63,191 bases of DNA from Candidatus Hodarchaeota archaeon (GTDB taxonomy: Archaea > Asgardarchaeota > Heimdallarchaeia > Hodarchaeales > YT1-039). Below are positions 53,010 through 61,286 of the stretch, piece after piece. Position numbers and translations under genes: made by a program. Each line of letters opens with the position of its first letter. Position 1 is the stretch's first letter. The DNA lies in NCBI GenBank assembly GCA_016840025.1, contig JAEOTF010000506.1:1-63191 (forward strand). The letters are read 5' to 3'. A model generated the notes under the pieces. That model saw only the letters and a program-made list of their open reading frames with translations, made no database searches and had not been told where the DNA came from.

Positions 53010-54284
53010 CTAGGCTAAAAGACATCCTTTGACAATCTCTTCTTTGGTAAGGAGGGCTGTTTCTAGAATAACCTTTACAATGGCTTTTCCACGAGCTGCT
53101 TCGACAACAGTCTCAATATCTTGCCGAACTTTTTCATCATCCCCAGCTTTTAAAGCACCTACATTAACCACCATATCAATTTCTTGAGCACCGTTTGCAA
53201 TTGCATCTCTTGTTTCCACCCCTTTTGTGGTAGATGTTGTTGCCCCTAGAGGAAAACCAATAACAGTACAAACTTTAACAGGGGTACCCTTGAGAAATTC
53301 TGCAGCTAATGCTACATTCGTTGGATTAACACATACAGACGCAAATTCAAATTGTTTTGCTTCATCACAAAGCTTTTTGATTTGCTCAGGGGTTGCATCA
53401 GCCTTTAAAAGGGTATGATCAATCATTTTAGCAACATCATGGGAAGTTCGTGTTCCTAAAGCAGCACCTATACGATCTGCGCCAGAGTTAACAAGCTGCT
53501 GGATACCATTGGGATTAAGTTCGGCACATTGACCACAGGCACTACATTCCTCACCCGAACTGGCCGTGCAGACGGTTTGTGTAGCGGCTGGAATCACTGT
53601 TGAAGAAACTAAGGAAGAGGAAGAGGATGTTGGACGAGTTGCATTAGACCCCGCTAATTCAGAAACATCAACTAACTCAACACCAAAATCACGGATTTGG
53701 TCCAGCATTGAATCTATCTTTCTTGTAGCGCCAGGGGGGATCGCACTTCTATCACGAGCGACTTCACAACAATAGACGGAATTTGTTGCCATACGAACCC
53801 GTTTCCCTCTTAGAATACCAAACACCATAAAGATTAAAGCAACATTATCGGTCATTAATTGGGAAACTTTAGCAGCACTATTTAAAGTGAGAATGGGAAC
53901 ATAGATATTGTCGGTGACATCAAGAATTTCATGGACATTCTCAACCCAATCTGTGATAATCTCTGCATTGTAAGCAGCCCGGCGAACCGTGGGTATACCT
54001 AATATCTTCTCAGCAGATTTGGTCATTACTACAGTTAGTTTATTACAACGTTTATTTATGAGAGAAATCTGTTCTAATACAGTATCCAATTCTTCCCTGC
54101 CACCTGTCAAAACAATAACAGCGTTTTCGCCCTTTGACGGAGAAAACGAAGGAACAACTGGAGAAGTGGAGCGCGAAGGAGTGGATGAAGTAGAATGAGA
54201 TATATTTTGGGGAGTGGTGGGTGATTTTTTATCTTTAAGTTTGGCGATTACTTGACGAGTAATTTCATCGATTAGATCGTCCAT
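53010..54284 (-). CDS. deoC: Encapsulation-peptide + flavoprotein-like domain + DeoC (N-terminal part)
   Basis: Domain order: residues 1-19, an amphipathic helix [18 protein letters not shown] like microcompartment encapsulation peptides; a Ser/Thr/Pro linker; about residues 55-210, a flavoprotein-like Rossmann fold ([33 protein letters not shown]); a cysteine cluster CSACGQC (about 245); and from about 290 the DeoC barrel ([20 protein letters not shown], ...[11 protein letters not shown]). It stops at TAG before the catalytic lysines. DeoC splits deoxyribose-5-phosphate into acetaldehyde and glyceraldehyde-3-phosphate. Confidence 0.82.
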   Translation of the reverse strand: MDDLIDEITRQVIAKLKDKKSPTTPQNISHSTSSTPSRSTSPVVPSFSPSKGENAVIVLTGGREELDTVLEQISLINKRCNKLTVVMTKSAEKILGIPTVRRAAYNAEIITDWVENVHEILDVTDNIYVPILTLNSAAKVSQLMTDNVALIFMVFGILRGKRVRMATNSVYCCEVARDRSAIPPGATRKIDSMLDQIRDFGVELVDVSELAGSNATRPTSSSSSLVSSTVIPAATQTVCTASSGEECSACGQCAELNPNGIQQLVNSGADRIGAALGTRTSHDVAKMIDHTLLKADATPEQIKKLCDEAKQFEFASVCVNPTNVALAAEFLKGTPVKVCTVIGFPLGATTSTTKGVETRDAIANGAQEIDMVVNVGALKAGDDEKVRQDIETVVEAARGKAIVKVILETALLTKEEIVKGCLLA

Positions 54285-54307
54285 AATTTATCTTCCTCTA
54301 AATGAAT

Positions 54308-54598
54308 TTAATCAAATCTTTTACGCCCTTTTGGGGTATCAATATAGTCAATAACTCCAATTATAACAGCATCTATTGCGCCATCGGGTTTATTGGTAAG
54401 TTCACGATTAGAATTTCCCTCTCGACAAACAAGGACAGTATCACCAATTCCAGCTTGAGCTATATCCATAGCTAAGATGCTAGGACCCATTGAATTACCA
54501 TCTAAATCTATAGGTTCTACTGCTAAGCACTTTAGTCCTTCGTGACTATGTGTTTTAACAGTAGCGACCAGATTTCCAATAACTTTGCCGATTATCAT
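54308..54598 (-). CDS. Bacterial microcompartment vertex protein (BMC-P, EutN/CcmL family), copy 2
   Basis: A 96-residue pentamer-forming shell protein: MIIGKVIGNLVATVKTHSHE, then LAMDIAQAGIGDTVLVCREG and the C-terminal VIGVIDYID. ATG 54598 is chosen over upstream codons because it starts at the family's MxxGKVxG and follows the stop of the previous gene by 1 nt. Such proteins cap the 12 vertices of a polyhedral protein shell. The DeoC fusion begins 24 nt downstream. Confidence 0.9.
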   Translation of the reverse strand: MIIGKVIGNLVATVKTHSHEGLKCLAVEPIDLDGNSMGPSILAMDIAQAGIGDTVLVCREGNSNRELTNKPDGAIDAVIIGVIDYIDTPKGRKRFD

Positions 54599-54599
54599 G

Positions 54600-55043
54600 T
54601 TATTCTTCATCCTCAGGAATAGGTTTAGGTACCTTAGAAACAACTTTTGCTGTTTTCTTAGGTGGTCGCGATGGTCTTTCTTTTTTAGGAACTGGTTTCG
54701 GCTTCATAGCCAGGCTTGGCGGTGGTCTTTCTTTTTTAGGAACTGGTTTTGACGGTGGTCTTTTAGAATGGTCAATATAGTATTCATCGATAAATCCCAT
54801 AATACCTTCATCAACAGGGGCAAAATGTCTGGGAACGTCCACACCATATGCAGCTTCTTTTTTACTGGCAAGATAAATGAATTCGCCCACTCCAGACGTT
54901 CCGATAGCGTCGGCTGCAACTACGGGGGTTCCAATAGGCTCATGTTGTTCGTTTAAAGGTTGAACGATTAAAAGTTTCACTCCCTTAAGACTTTCGTCCT
55001 TTACAGAACAAACCACTGTACCTATGACCTTTCCTACATACAT
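54600..55043 (-). CDS. Bacterial microcompartment vertex protein (BMC-P) with Pro/Lys-rich tail, copy 1
   Basis: Residues 1-90 are a EutN/CcmL domain: MYVGKVIGTVVCSVKDESLK, VVAADAIGTSGVGEFIYLAS, and EGIMGFIDEYYID. A basic, proline-rich tail of about 57 residues follows with two copies of KPVPKKERP, then KVPKPIPEDEE. The tail is unusual for a vertex protein and may protrude and bind cargo or lipid. Start ATG 55043 chosen at the domain start, with GTGATC upstream; the frame runs further, but that part looks non-coding. It leads the operon. Confidence 0.88.
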   Translation of the reverse strand: MYVGKVIGTVVCSVKDESLKGVKLLIVQPLNEQHEPIGTPVVAADAIGTSGVGEFIYLASKKEAAYGVDVPRHFAPVDEGIMGFIDEYYIDHSKRPPSKPVPKKERPPPSLAMKPKPVPKKERPSRPPKKTAKVVSKVPKPIPEDEE

Positions 55044-55235
55044 AAAGATCACTTTAGAGCTGGAATTAAAAAAATATCTTATTTTATAATATGTAGTAAA
55101 TTTGATTAAAAGTAAAAGGTATTTATTCAAGCTAGAAAGGAGATAAAAAATAGGGAGGAAGATCAGAAAATTCTCAGTTGCCTGAATGAAAATTGAATTT
55201 ATGTTCAAAACAATGTACTGGACTTTTTCTGCCAA

Positions 55236-56492
55236 TTACCTTGATAAAACGCTCTTTAGCTTCACCGCTAAGTCTGATTCTATAGTATGTTTTGAGTTTT
55301 CCGTTTTTTTGTTTTTTCTTTCAGGTACTACACGAACACCACTTTCTACTTCTAAGAATTTCTTCAGTTTCTCCACTAGGATTATACCTTCCTTATAAGT
55401 GAAGCTGTGGGTGCATAGATAAATGTATGTGTGACGTCTTACACTTAAGGAACCATCTTTGAGTATTCGTTTTTTCCACTGTACTCCTAATGATCCATCT
55501 TCCAAATACCAGATTAAGCATATGAAAGGTGTAAGTTCAAGATCAACAGGAAGAATCTTGATCCATTTCCGCTTTGGATTTTTCTTAAGCTCCCATTTTG
55601 TTGGTTTACGATACCAACGATTGTGGAACTCAAGAAGCTCAATAGACCCATTTGTTATCATTAGTATAAGTCTATCGACATGTCCAGTAAAACCATCAGG
55701 TCGCAGGTAGATGTGTGTTGTGTGTCCCGATTCTTCCGCAATCTTCTTGGGGAAGTTTAGGATATATGCTTCATGTTTCACTGACTGAGTAATCTGAAAG
55801 CAGGCGACATAGACCTTACCATATAAGTTTCCGTCACCGAGGAGAGAACCTTCAAGGTATTCTTTCCATCGAGGATTCATTGGAATAGTCCATTGTGTTA
55901 GGGCTTGTTTTTGGCGGTAAAGACTTATTCCTTCACCATGAGAACGTATATCAAATCCAGCGTTTCTAATAGCCTTAGTAACTTTTCCTGATGAACAACT
56001 GAACAATGCTGCAAGCTCATCTACGCTTTTTTGGAGAGCCACATAGAAGATTACCAAGTATAAGGGGTGGGGACGATCCTCAATTCCATATCTTTTGATA
56101 AACTTGATTATAGTCTTTGGATTACGATAAAATACTCGTTTAAGCCTTTTACTACCTAATCTAAGGAAATGACAGAAGATTATTAGAAGTAGGCGGTTTT
56201 GATGAAGACCTCTGTTGTTTTGGAGTGGTTGGAGACCTAAATTGTTTCGTGTCTGAGAGAGAGATGAAGCAGTTCTACCTAAGTATTTACCTAATTTTGT
56301 AATGCCGAAGTGATTGTAACACATCGCAAAATCTGCTTTGTACTCTTTAGTTATTTTTTTGATATTTTTTAGTCTTTGTAATGGCTCTTGTACTGCGATA
56401 GGGATACTAGTCTGGTTTTTTATCGCTTGTAGATTCCCTTGGGGTGGCATGTCAAATTCTCCATATTCTGTTTTGTGAATATTCGTAAGCAC
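55236..56492 (-). CDS. LAGLIDADG-type homing endonuclease-like protein
   Basis: Two LAGLIDADG helices are visible: YLEGSLLGDGNLYGKVY (about residues 212-228, acidic Asp at the end) and ICLIWYLEDGSLGVQWK (about 315-330). They are about 100 residues apart, fitting a single-chain, two-repeat nuclease. The first 190 residues carry HTH-like segments (TKLGKYLGRTASSLSQTRNN and DELAALFSCSSGKVTKAIRN). It is free-standing, between feoA and the microcompartment genes, and need not be an intron product. Confidence 0.8.
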   Translation of the reverse strand: MLTNIHKTEYGEFDMPPQGNLQAIKNQTSIPIAVQEPLQRLKNIKKITKEYKADFAMCYNHFGITKLGKYLGRTASSLSQTRNNLGLQPLQNNRGLHQNRLLLIIFCHFLRLGSKRLKRVFYRNPKTIIKFIKRYGIEDRPHPLYLVIFYVALQKSVDELAALFSCSSGKVTKAIRNAGFDIRSHGEGISLYRQKQALTQWTIPMNPRWKEYLEGSLLGDGNLYGKVYVACFQITQSVKHEAYILNFPKKIAEESGHTTHIYLRPDGFTGHVDRLILMITNGSIELLEFHNRWYRKPTKWELKKNPKRKWIKILPVDLELTPFICLIWYLEDGSLGVQWKKRILKDGSLSVRRHTYIYLCTHSFTYKEGIILVEKLKKFLEVESGVRVVPERKNKKTENSKHTIESDLAVKLKSVLSR

Positions 56493-56724
56493 CTACATGA
56501 GCATGAACCTAGGAAAAAAGCGCCGCCCGACTTTATTATAGATGAGTTAGGTTTACGGAGCTAAAAACATGTTAAAAATCGAGTTTCCTGAACCCTTTTA
56601 ATGACATTCTTTGTAGATTCAACATCAAGACTTCGCCTTACTTAAAACAAAACAGAATCTTCATAATATCTTCATCATGAGGGATAATCTCCATTATTTA
56701 CATCCTCTCTCTTTTAAATCTATT

Positions 56725-56740
56725 TTTCACAAATGTGAAA
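56725..56740. promoter_or_regulatory. Operator-like palindrome 1 (DtxR/MntR type)
   Basis: TTTCACAAATGTGAAA, a 6-bp inverted repeat around AAAT. It sits just upstream of the TATA-like tract of feoAB. Confidence 0.6.
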
Positions 56741-56770
56741 ATGTTTTTATATTCTTCTATACACCATATT

Positions 56771-56786
56771 ATTCACAAAAGTGAAA
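56771..56786. promoter_or_regulatory. Operator-like palindrome 2 (DtxR/MntR type)
   Basis: ATTCACAAAAGTGAAA, the same half-sites and spacer length as palindrome 1. It overlaps the predicted feoAB transcription start. Confidence 0.6.
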
Positions 56787-56831
56787 TTTTTTCTCGAGTT
56801 TTTTGATAGTGACGCATAACTAGGAGAAACA

Positions 56832-57113
56832 ATGATGGTTTCTAATAGCCCCAAATTAACTAAAACAGATGAAATGCCTTTATTAATTCCTCTAATCAAT
56901 CTAAAAATTGGAGAAACGGGGAAAATTACGGCAATTCATGGAGGCAGGATGGTAACTCAGCGACTAAATGATTTGGGGTTAACAGTAGGGACAGAACTGA
57001 GAATTAAAGGAGGAGCCCCATTTGGGGGACCAGTCCAAATCTTGGTACGAGGTTCAATATTAGCGATAGGACGCGGGATTGCCACCAAAATTATGGTTCA
57101 ACGTCAAGCCTGA
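56832..57113 (+). CDS. feoA: FeoA ferrous-iron transport accessory protein
   Basis: SH3-like FeoA: PLINLKIGETGKITAIHGGR followed by MVTQRLNDLGLTVGTELRI and VQILVRGSILAIGRGIATKI. The family length is 75-90; here 93. It probably assists FeoB's GTPase. An AGGAG-like site precedes the ATG pair, and feoB begins 60 nt downstream. Expression is likely iron-controlled by the upstream palindromes. Confidence 0.93.
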   Translation: MMVSNSPKLTKTDEMPLLIPLINLKIGETGKITAIHGGRMVTQRLNDLGLTVGTELRIKGGAPFGGPVQILVRGSILAIGRGIATKIMVQRQA

Positions 57114-57173
57114 GAGATTATAATTAGCGGAATAGTATTTTTATAGCCATACAATTGAAGGTTTGCTTAGTTT

Positions 57174-59276
57174 ATGGAAACTAGTAAGCGAAAAATTCGA
57201 GTAGCTTTAGCTGGAAATGCGAATGTCGGGAAGAGTGTTATTTTTAATTATCTTACTGGACTTCACCAACATATTGGCAACTGGCCTGGTAAAACCGTTG
57301 AACGCGCAGAAGGGTCAGTTCATTTTAGGGGATATGAAATTGAAATTATTGACCTACCAGGGATTTACTCATTAAGTGCTTATTCTTTGGAGGAAATCAT
57401 TTCACGGGAGTATATAATAAAAGGGAGGCCTGATATCATTCTTAACATTCTTGATGGCTCCGTTCTGGAACGGAACTTATTTTTCACCTTACAACTGATG
57501 GAACTAGCCAGACCAATGATTGTATTGATCAATCAAGTAGATATTGCAAAGAGTAAAGGAATAACAATAGATTATGAAAAACTAGAAGGATTGTTAGGTA
57601 TACCTGTAATCCCCACGATAGCAACAAAAGGAATTGGAATATCCAAAGCGTTAGACTGTATTATTGAAGTCTATGAAGGGCAAAAATCAGCTATACCGAA
57701 TGTCTTTCCTTATGGGCAAGAGATTGAAAAGCAGTTTCAACATCTTCTAAAAATATTAGAGCCAAACGAAATAGCCTTACAGTATCCTCAACGATGGTTG
57801 GTCCTTAAATTACTCGAACAAGATAAAGAGATAGTTAAATTATTTCAAACTCATCATTTTCGTCCTTTTTTGCATTTTCGAGAAGGTTTTAAGGAGGGGA
57901 AGCGTCATTCTTTTCAGCCTCATCATAAATCTCAGAAAACTGGTCATTATCGTCCCTTTCAACATCTATTTAAACGATATAAACACCATAAACCTTATCC
58001 TGATGTTTTGACTATTAGCAAAACGCTAGCGAGTGAGCTTGAAGAACTTCATGGGCATTCATATAGCAATCTTATCACAAGTGAAAGATATGGTGTTGTT
58101 AAAAGCATCATTGACCAAGTTCAAAAAATAAGAACTCCATCTTCACTTCCTTTACGGGAAAGAATAGATAAAGTGCTTCTACATCCAATCTTTGGATATT
58201 TGGTGTTGTTAGGAATAGTTTTTAGCATTTTATATGGGATTTTCACAATTGGAGAATTAGTATCTGGTTTAATGACTGACATGTTTGAGAATATGAAACC
58301 CAATTATGAAGATCTTTTGGGGACAGGAATCCTTGCCGAACTCTTGTGGGGTGGTTTAGAAGGTATTATGGGTGGGGTTACAATAGTTTTCCCTTATATC
58401 CTTCCTTTTTACCTTATTTTGGCGATTCTGGAAGATTCGGGTTACATGACACGGATAAGCTTCATGATGGATCGTCTAATGCACATTATTGGTCTACATG
58501 GGAAAGCCTTCATTCCCTGCATGCTAGGAATTGGATGTAATGTCCCTGGTTGTTTAGGATGTCGAATCATGGAACGTCAGCGCGATCGTTTGCTTGCAGC
58601 CTTTATTGTTACGCTTGTTCCTTGTGCTGCACAAACAATAATTATTTTCGCTCTTGTTGGCAAATACGTTGGTTTTGTTTGGGTCATTGCCCTCTATCTT
58701 TTCGACATCTTTGTCATTATAATTTTAGGTAGAATTGCCTTTAAAACAATACCAGGTGAATCTATGGGGTTAATCATGGAAATGGTCACCCTCCGCAGAC
58801 CTAATATGAGAATTGTTGTAATACAAACCTGGTTTCGACTTAAGGAGTTTATTTATATTGCGTTACCTCTAATAGTTGCAGGAAGTATCTTTCTTAAAAT
58901 TTTAGAAGTCCTTGAATTACTAGACTCTATAAACACGCTTCTCTCACCCATTACCGTCTTTTGGTTAGATCTACCCGAAGAAACCGGCATTGCACTTGTT
59001 TTTGGGATAACCCGGAAGGAACTTGCTGTGATTCTTCTGGGAACGCTTTTCGGAACAACCGATTTAGGCAGTGTTATGACCCCCATTCAAATGATTGTTT
59101 TCTCACTTGTTACTATGCTCTATATTCCTTGTATTGCTACTATTGCTGCACTAAGGAAAGAATTCCAATGGAAAAAAACTCTACTGATAGCAGGATTTGA
59201 AATCATATTTGCGCTAATTATGGGCGGCATTGTTGTTCGACTGCTTCTCCTGTCTGCAGGGAACTTAGGATTATGA
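57174..59276 (+). CDS. feoB: FeoB ferrous-iron transporter with His-rich linker
   Basis: N-terminal GTPase domain: GNANVGKS (G1), DLPGIYSLSAYSLEE (G3), NQVD (G4). Then about eight membrane helices with the FeoB core FIPCMLGIGCNVPGCLGCRI and GITRKELAVILLG. The stretch around residues 222-280 is rich in His (HHFRPFLHF, HHKSQKTGHYRPF, YKHHKPY), more than usual for this linker and possibly metal-sensing. Length 700 is normal. The operon is feoA-feoB. Confidence 0.94.
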   Translation: METSKRKIRVALAGNANVGKSVIFNYLTGLHQHIGNWPGKTVERAEGSVHFRGYEIEIIDLPGIYSLSAYSLEEIISREYIIKGRPDIILNILDGSVLERNLFFTLQLMELARPMIVLINQVDIAKSKGITIDYEKLEGLLGIPVIPTIATKGIGISKALDCIIEVYEGQKSAIPNVFPYGQEIEKQFQHLLKILEPNEIALQYPQRWLVLKLLEQDKEIVKLFQTHHFRPFLHFREGFKEGKRHSFQPHHKSQKTGHYRPFQHLFKRYKHHKPYPDVLTISKTLASELEELHGHSYSNLITSERYGVVKSIIDQVQKIRTPSSLPLRERIDKVLLHPIFGYLVLLGIVFSILYGIFTIGELVSGLMTDMFENMKPNYEDLLGTGILAELLWGGLEGIMGGVTIVFPYILPFYLILAILEDSGYMTRISFMMDRLMHIIGLHGKAFIPCMLGIGCNVPGCLGCRIMERQRDRLLAAFIVTLVPCAAQTIIIFALVGKYVGFVWVIALYLFDIFVIIILGRIAFKTIPGESMGLIMEMVTLRRPNMRIVVIQTWFRLKEFIYIALPLIVAGSIFLKILEVLELLDSINTLLSPITVFWLDLPEETGIALVFGITRKELAVILLGTLFGTTDLGSVMTPIQMIVFSLVTMLYIPCIATIAALRKEFQWKKTLLIAGFEIIFALIMGGIVVRLLLLSAGNLGL

Positions 59277-59411
59277 AGAAGTGAATAATTTATAGTCTTC
59301 TTCCAGGATTAAGTTTAGTTGAGTTTATCCGCCCTTATCTAAAATTATTTACTTTCTAATCACTGAATACAGCGTTTTACTTGGCTTGAGGTAACTTGGT
59401 TTAATTCATTT

Positions 59412-60086
59412 TCATTTCTTTGATTCATACAGCTTTTTTACAAAAGAATAAAGCGACCAATCCGTATAATCAGCGACAACAAGATCCGCTTCAAATGTTC
59501 CTTGGGGAAGTTGACTGGAATTAATAATAATGACGGGGATACCAATTTTTTTTGCTGCAAGCGCCCCCAGAGCGGAATCTTCTAAAACTAAACAATTTTT
59601 CGAGGAAAGTTGAAGCTCTTCGACCACTGAACTTAATAGAGCTGCCTTTGAGAGTTTTTGCGCAGTTTGTTCCGCACTGTAATACTTGATCTGATTCAAA
59701 TAGCCAATGGCTTTTAGTGAGATCTCGATACTTGACGGATGCCCATTGGATGCAATAACAATTGGTATAGAAGGAAATTCTGTCTTGAGCCAATGATAGA
59801 ATTTGGAAAATCCCTGAATCTCAATGAGCTTTCCTTCCTTCACAAGACGACGGTAGATAGCGCGTCTTTCCTCTTGGGCGATCTCAATATCTATCTTGAG
59901 GTTATGAAGATGAAAAAAGGATTGCCAAATAGCTTCAGACCGTTCCCCAAGATACTTAGTAACCCAATCCGTCCAAGGAATTCGCACGTCATATTGGTGA
60001 AGAAATTCATTGAATGCGTACCACTGAACTTCGGGAGAGTTAACAATAGTGCCATCTAAATCGAAAATGATTCCAGTTAATGCCAT
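59412..60086 (-). CDS. HAD-family hydrolase (beta-phosphoglucomutase-like)
   Basis: Motif I IIFDLDGTIVNSPEV at residue 7, motif II IVIASNGHPSS, and the late DxxxD segment NCLVLEDSALGALAAKKIGI with the usual cap between motifs I and II. 224 residues is typical for phosphoglucomutase/phosphatase-like HADs. The substrate cannot be told. It lies convergent to feoB. Confidence 0.87.
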   Translation of the reverse strand: MALTGIIFDLDGTIVNSPEVQWYAFNEFLHQYDVRIPWTDWVTKYLGERSEAIWQSFFHLHNLKIDIEIAQEERRAIYRRLVKEGKLIEIQGFSKFYHWLKTEFPSIPIVIASNGHPSSIEISLKAIGYLNQIKYYSAEQTAQKLSKAALLSSVVEELQLSSKNCLVLEDSALGALAAKKIGIPVIIINSSQLPQGTFEADLVVADYTDWSLYSFVKKLYESKK

Positions 60087-60137
60087 TTTCTAATCACTGT
60101 TGCTCTACTTTTTTTTCATTTTTTGCTCTACTTTTTT

Positions 60138-60754
60138 TCATTTTTCTACTATAAAACTAAACTCTTTCTCAAAAACAGTGATGATTGCTTCCAAGAGAGG
60201 AGTTATGTCTAGTTTCCGGTGAAGTGGATTAATCATTACTATTTCGGCATGTTGATCGATGATTATAAGAATTTCTCTATCCTTTAGCGAAACAACAACA
60301 AAATTTTCCGTAATTGCTACTGGTCCGATAAAGGAAGATTGTTGAAGAATTTTGACAAAGTTTTTTGAGAGAACACCGGCACTTCTTGTATAGTCTTAAG
60401 CTTTTCATTTTTAAAAATGAGATTGAAAAAATCATCTAAGCGAATTAAAATATCACAAGGAAATGGCATGTCAGGATACTTCAAAAGTTGCGAGAGTTCT
60501 TTTAATCGTAATTCATAACAAAAACGAGGAAAATCCTCCCCTTGATAATCAATTCCTATCAGAATATCAAGAAAACGACGATCAGGGCATTTAGGACGAA
60601 GAGTACATACAATTTTGTTGTATAGACACTCATGATTGCAGCATTTGAGTTGGTGATTAATTAACACAGTAATAAAATGGCTAATTGACTCAGGTTCACT
60701 ATTCTGAATAAGTTTAACAAAACGTGAAATCATATTTGTTTTAATAGCCGTCAT
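60138..60754 (-). pseudogene. Hypothetical protein gene with a one-base frameshift
   Basis: The first frame (60317-60754, 145 residues) encodes a cysteine-rich segment LKCCNHECLYNKIVCTLRPK and ends at a TAG. In the neighbouring frame the sequence continues as FVKILQQSSFIGPVAITENF...VVVSLKDREILIIIDQHAEIV to a TGA at 60138. The switch is at a run of six A (about 60367); adding one A joins them to about 205 residues. It may be genuine decay or a homopolymer error. The function is not recognised. It follows the DtxR gene by 44 nt. Confidence 0.6.
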
Positions 60755-60798
60755 TACCTTTAAAAACCATTTTTTAGGAACTAATTTAGTGTTAAAAC

Positions 60799-61203
60799 TT
60801 AATTATTAAGAATTTTTTCGATTTGTGTCGCGACTAAAGTAGATAAACCATGTTCAAGGCGACAAGCTTCTTTATGAGCAGTTTTCTTATCCAAGTGTAG
60901 AACGTGTACCAATAATGATTCAGCAAGTTTGAACTTTTTTTCAAGTCTTAAAGCGTAATAATGACCTGTTTCGGTCAATTGAAGACCACAATGAGGAATA
61001 AATGTAACCCATTCTATCATATTGCGGTTAATGTGGTTAAGAAATGCCGTATATTTAAGGACCTGCCCACTATGAGTTTTTTGGAGCCTTTCAAACACCC
61101 TACGTGTAGGAACTTGAATAATTCCTTCTTTTTGTTTAAACTGTATTAAAATTCTCAAAATCTCTTCATTTCTGTTTATAAACATTGGATTAAAGTCTTT
61201 CAC
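60799..61203 (-). CDS. DtxR/IdeR/MntR-family metal-dependent regulator
   Basis: 134 residues: an N-terminal winged helix (ILIQFKQKEGIIQVPTRRVFE) and the metal-binding dimer segment with EACRLEHGLSTLVATQIEKIL, equivalent to the conserved EACRxEH of DtxR. The HxxC/E-type ligand layout is partly changed (LTETGHYYALRLEKKFKLAE). Such regulators bind palindromes of about 16 bp when loaded with Fe(II) or Mn(II). The matching sites before feoA make iron control of uptake likely. Confidence 0.82.
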   Translation of the reverse strand: MKDFNPMFINRNEEILRILIQFKQKEGIIQVPTRRVFERLQKTHSGQVLKYTAFLNHINRNMIEWVTFIPHCGLQLTETGHYYALRLEKKFKLAESLLVHVLHLDKKTAHKEACRLEHGLSTLVATQIEKILNN

Positions 61204-61286
61204 ACCTATCCACTCTTCGTTGGTGAATCAGATCCTTTTACTTTTGCTACAATCCAAATTTTCCATTAAACTATCAATAAATCCAT

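Larger units (their letters stand above)
56493..56831 (+). promoter_or_regulatory. feoAB promoter region with two palindromic operator-like sites
   Basis: A 339-bp gap with no gene. Two sites share TTCAC-N4-GTGAA (56725-56740 and 56771-56786) with their centres 46 bp apart. A TATA-like tract (TTTTTATATT, about 56744-56753) lies between them, so the second site would cover the transcription start, as expected for repression. The iron regulator DtxR gene is 4 kb away. Confidence 0.65.

Noticed and set aside
53010..53012. General TAG reassignment to an amino acid such as pyrrolysine
   Set aside because: TAG ends many intact genes here (MazG-like, PolD small subunit, small GTPase and others) and no pyl gene or amber-suppressor tRNA is seen in the window. 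Local readthrough remains possible.
60355..60375. Programmed -1 frameshift at an A-rich slippery site
   Set aside because: An A-AAA-AAC heptamer exists, but it is in the phase of the second frame rather than the first, so it does not meet the usual slippage rule; no downstream pseudoknot is evident.
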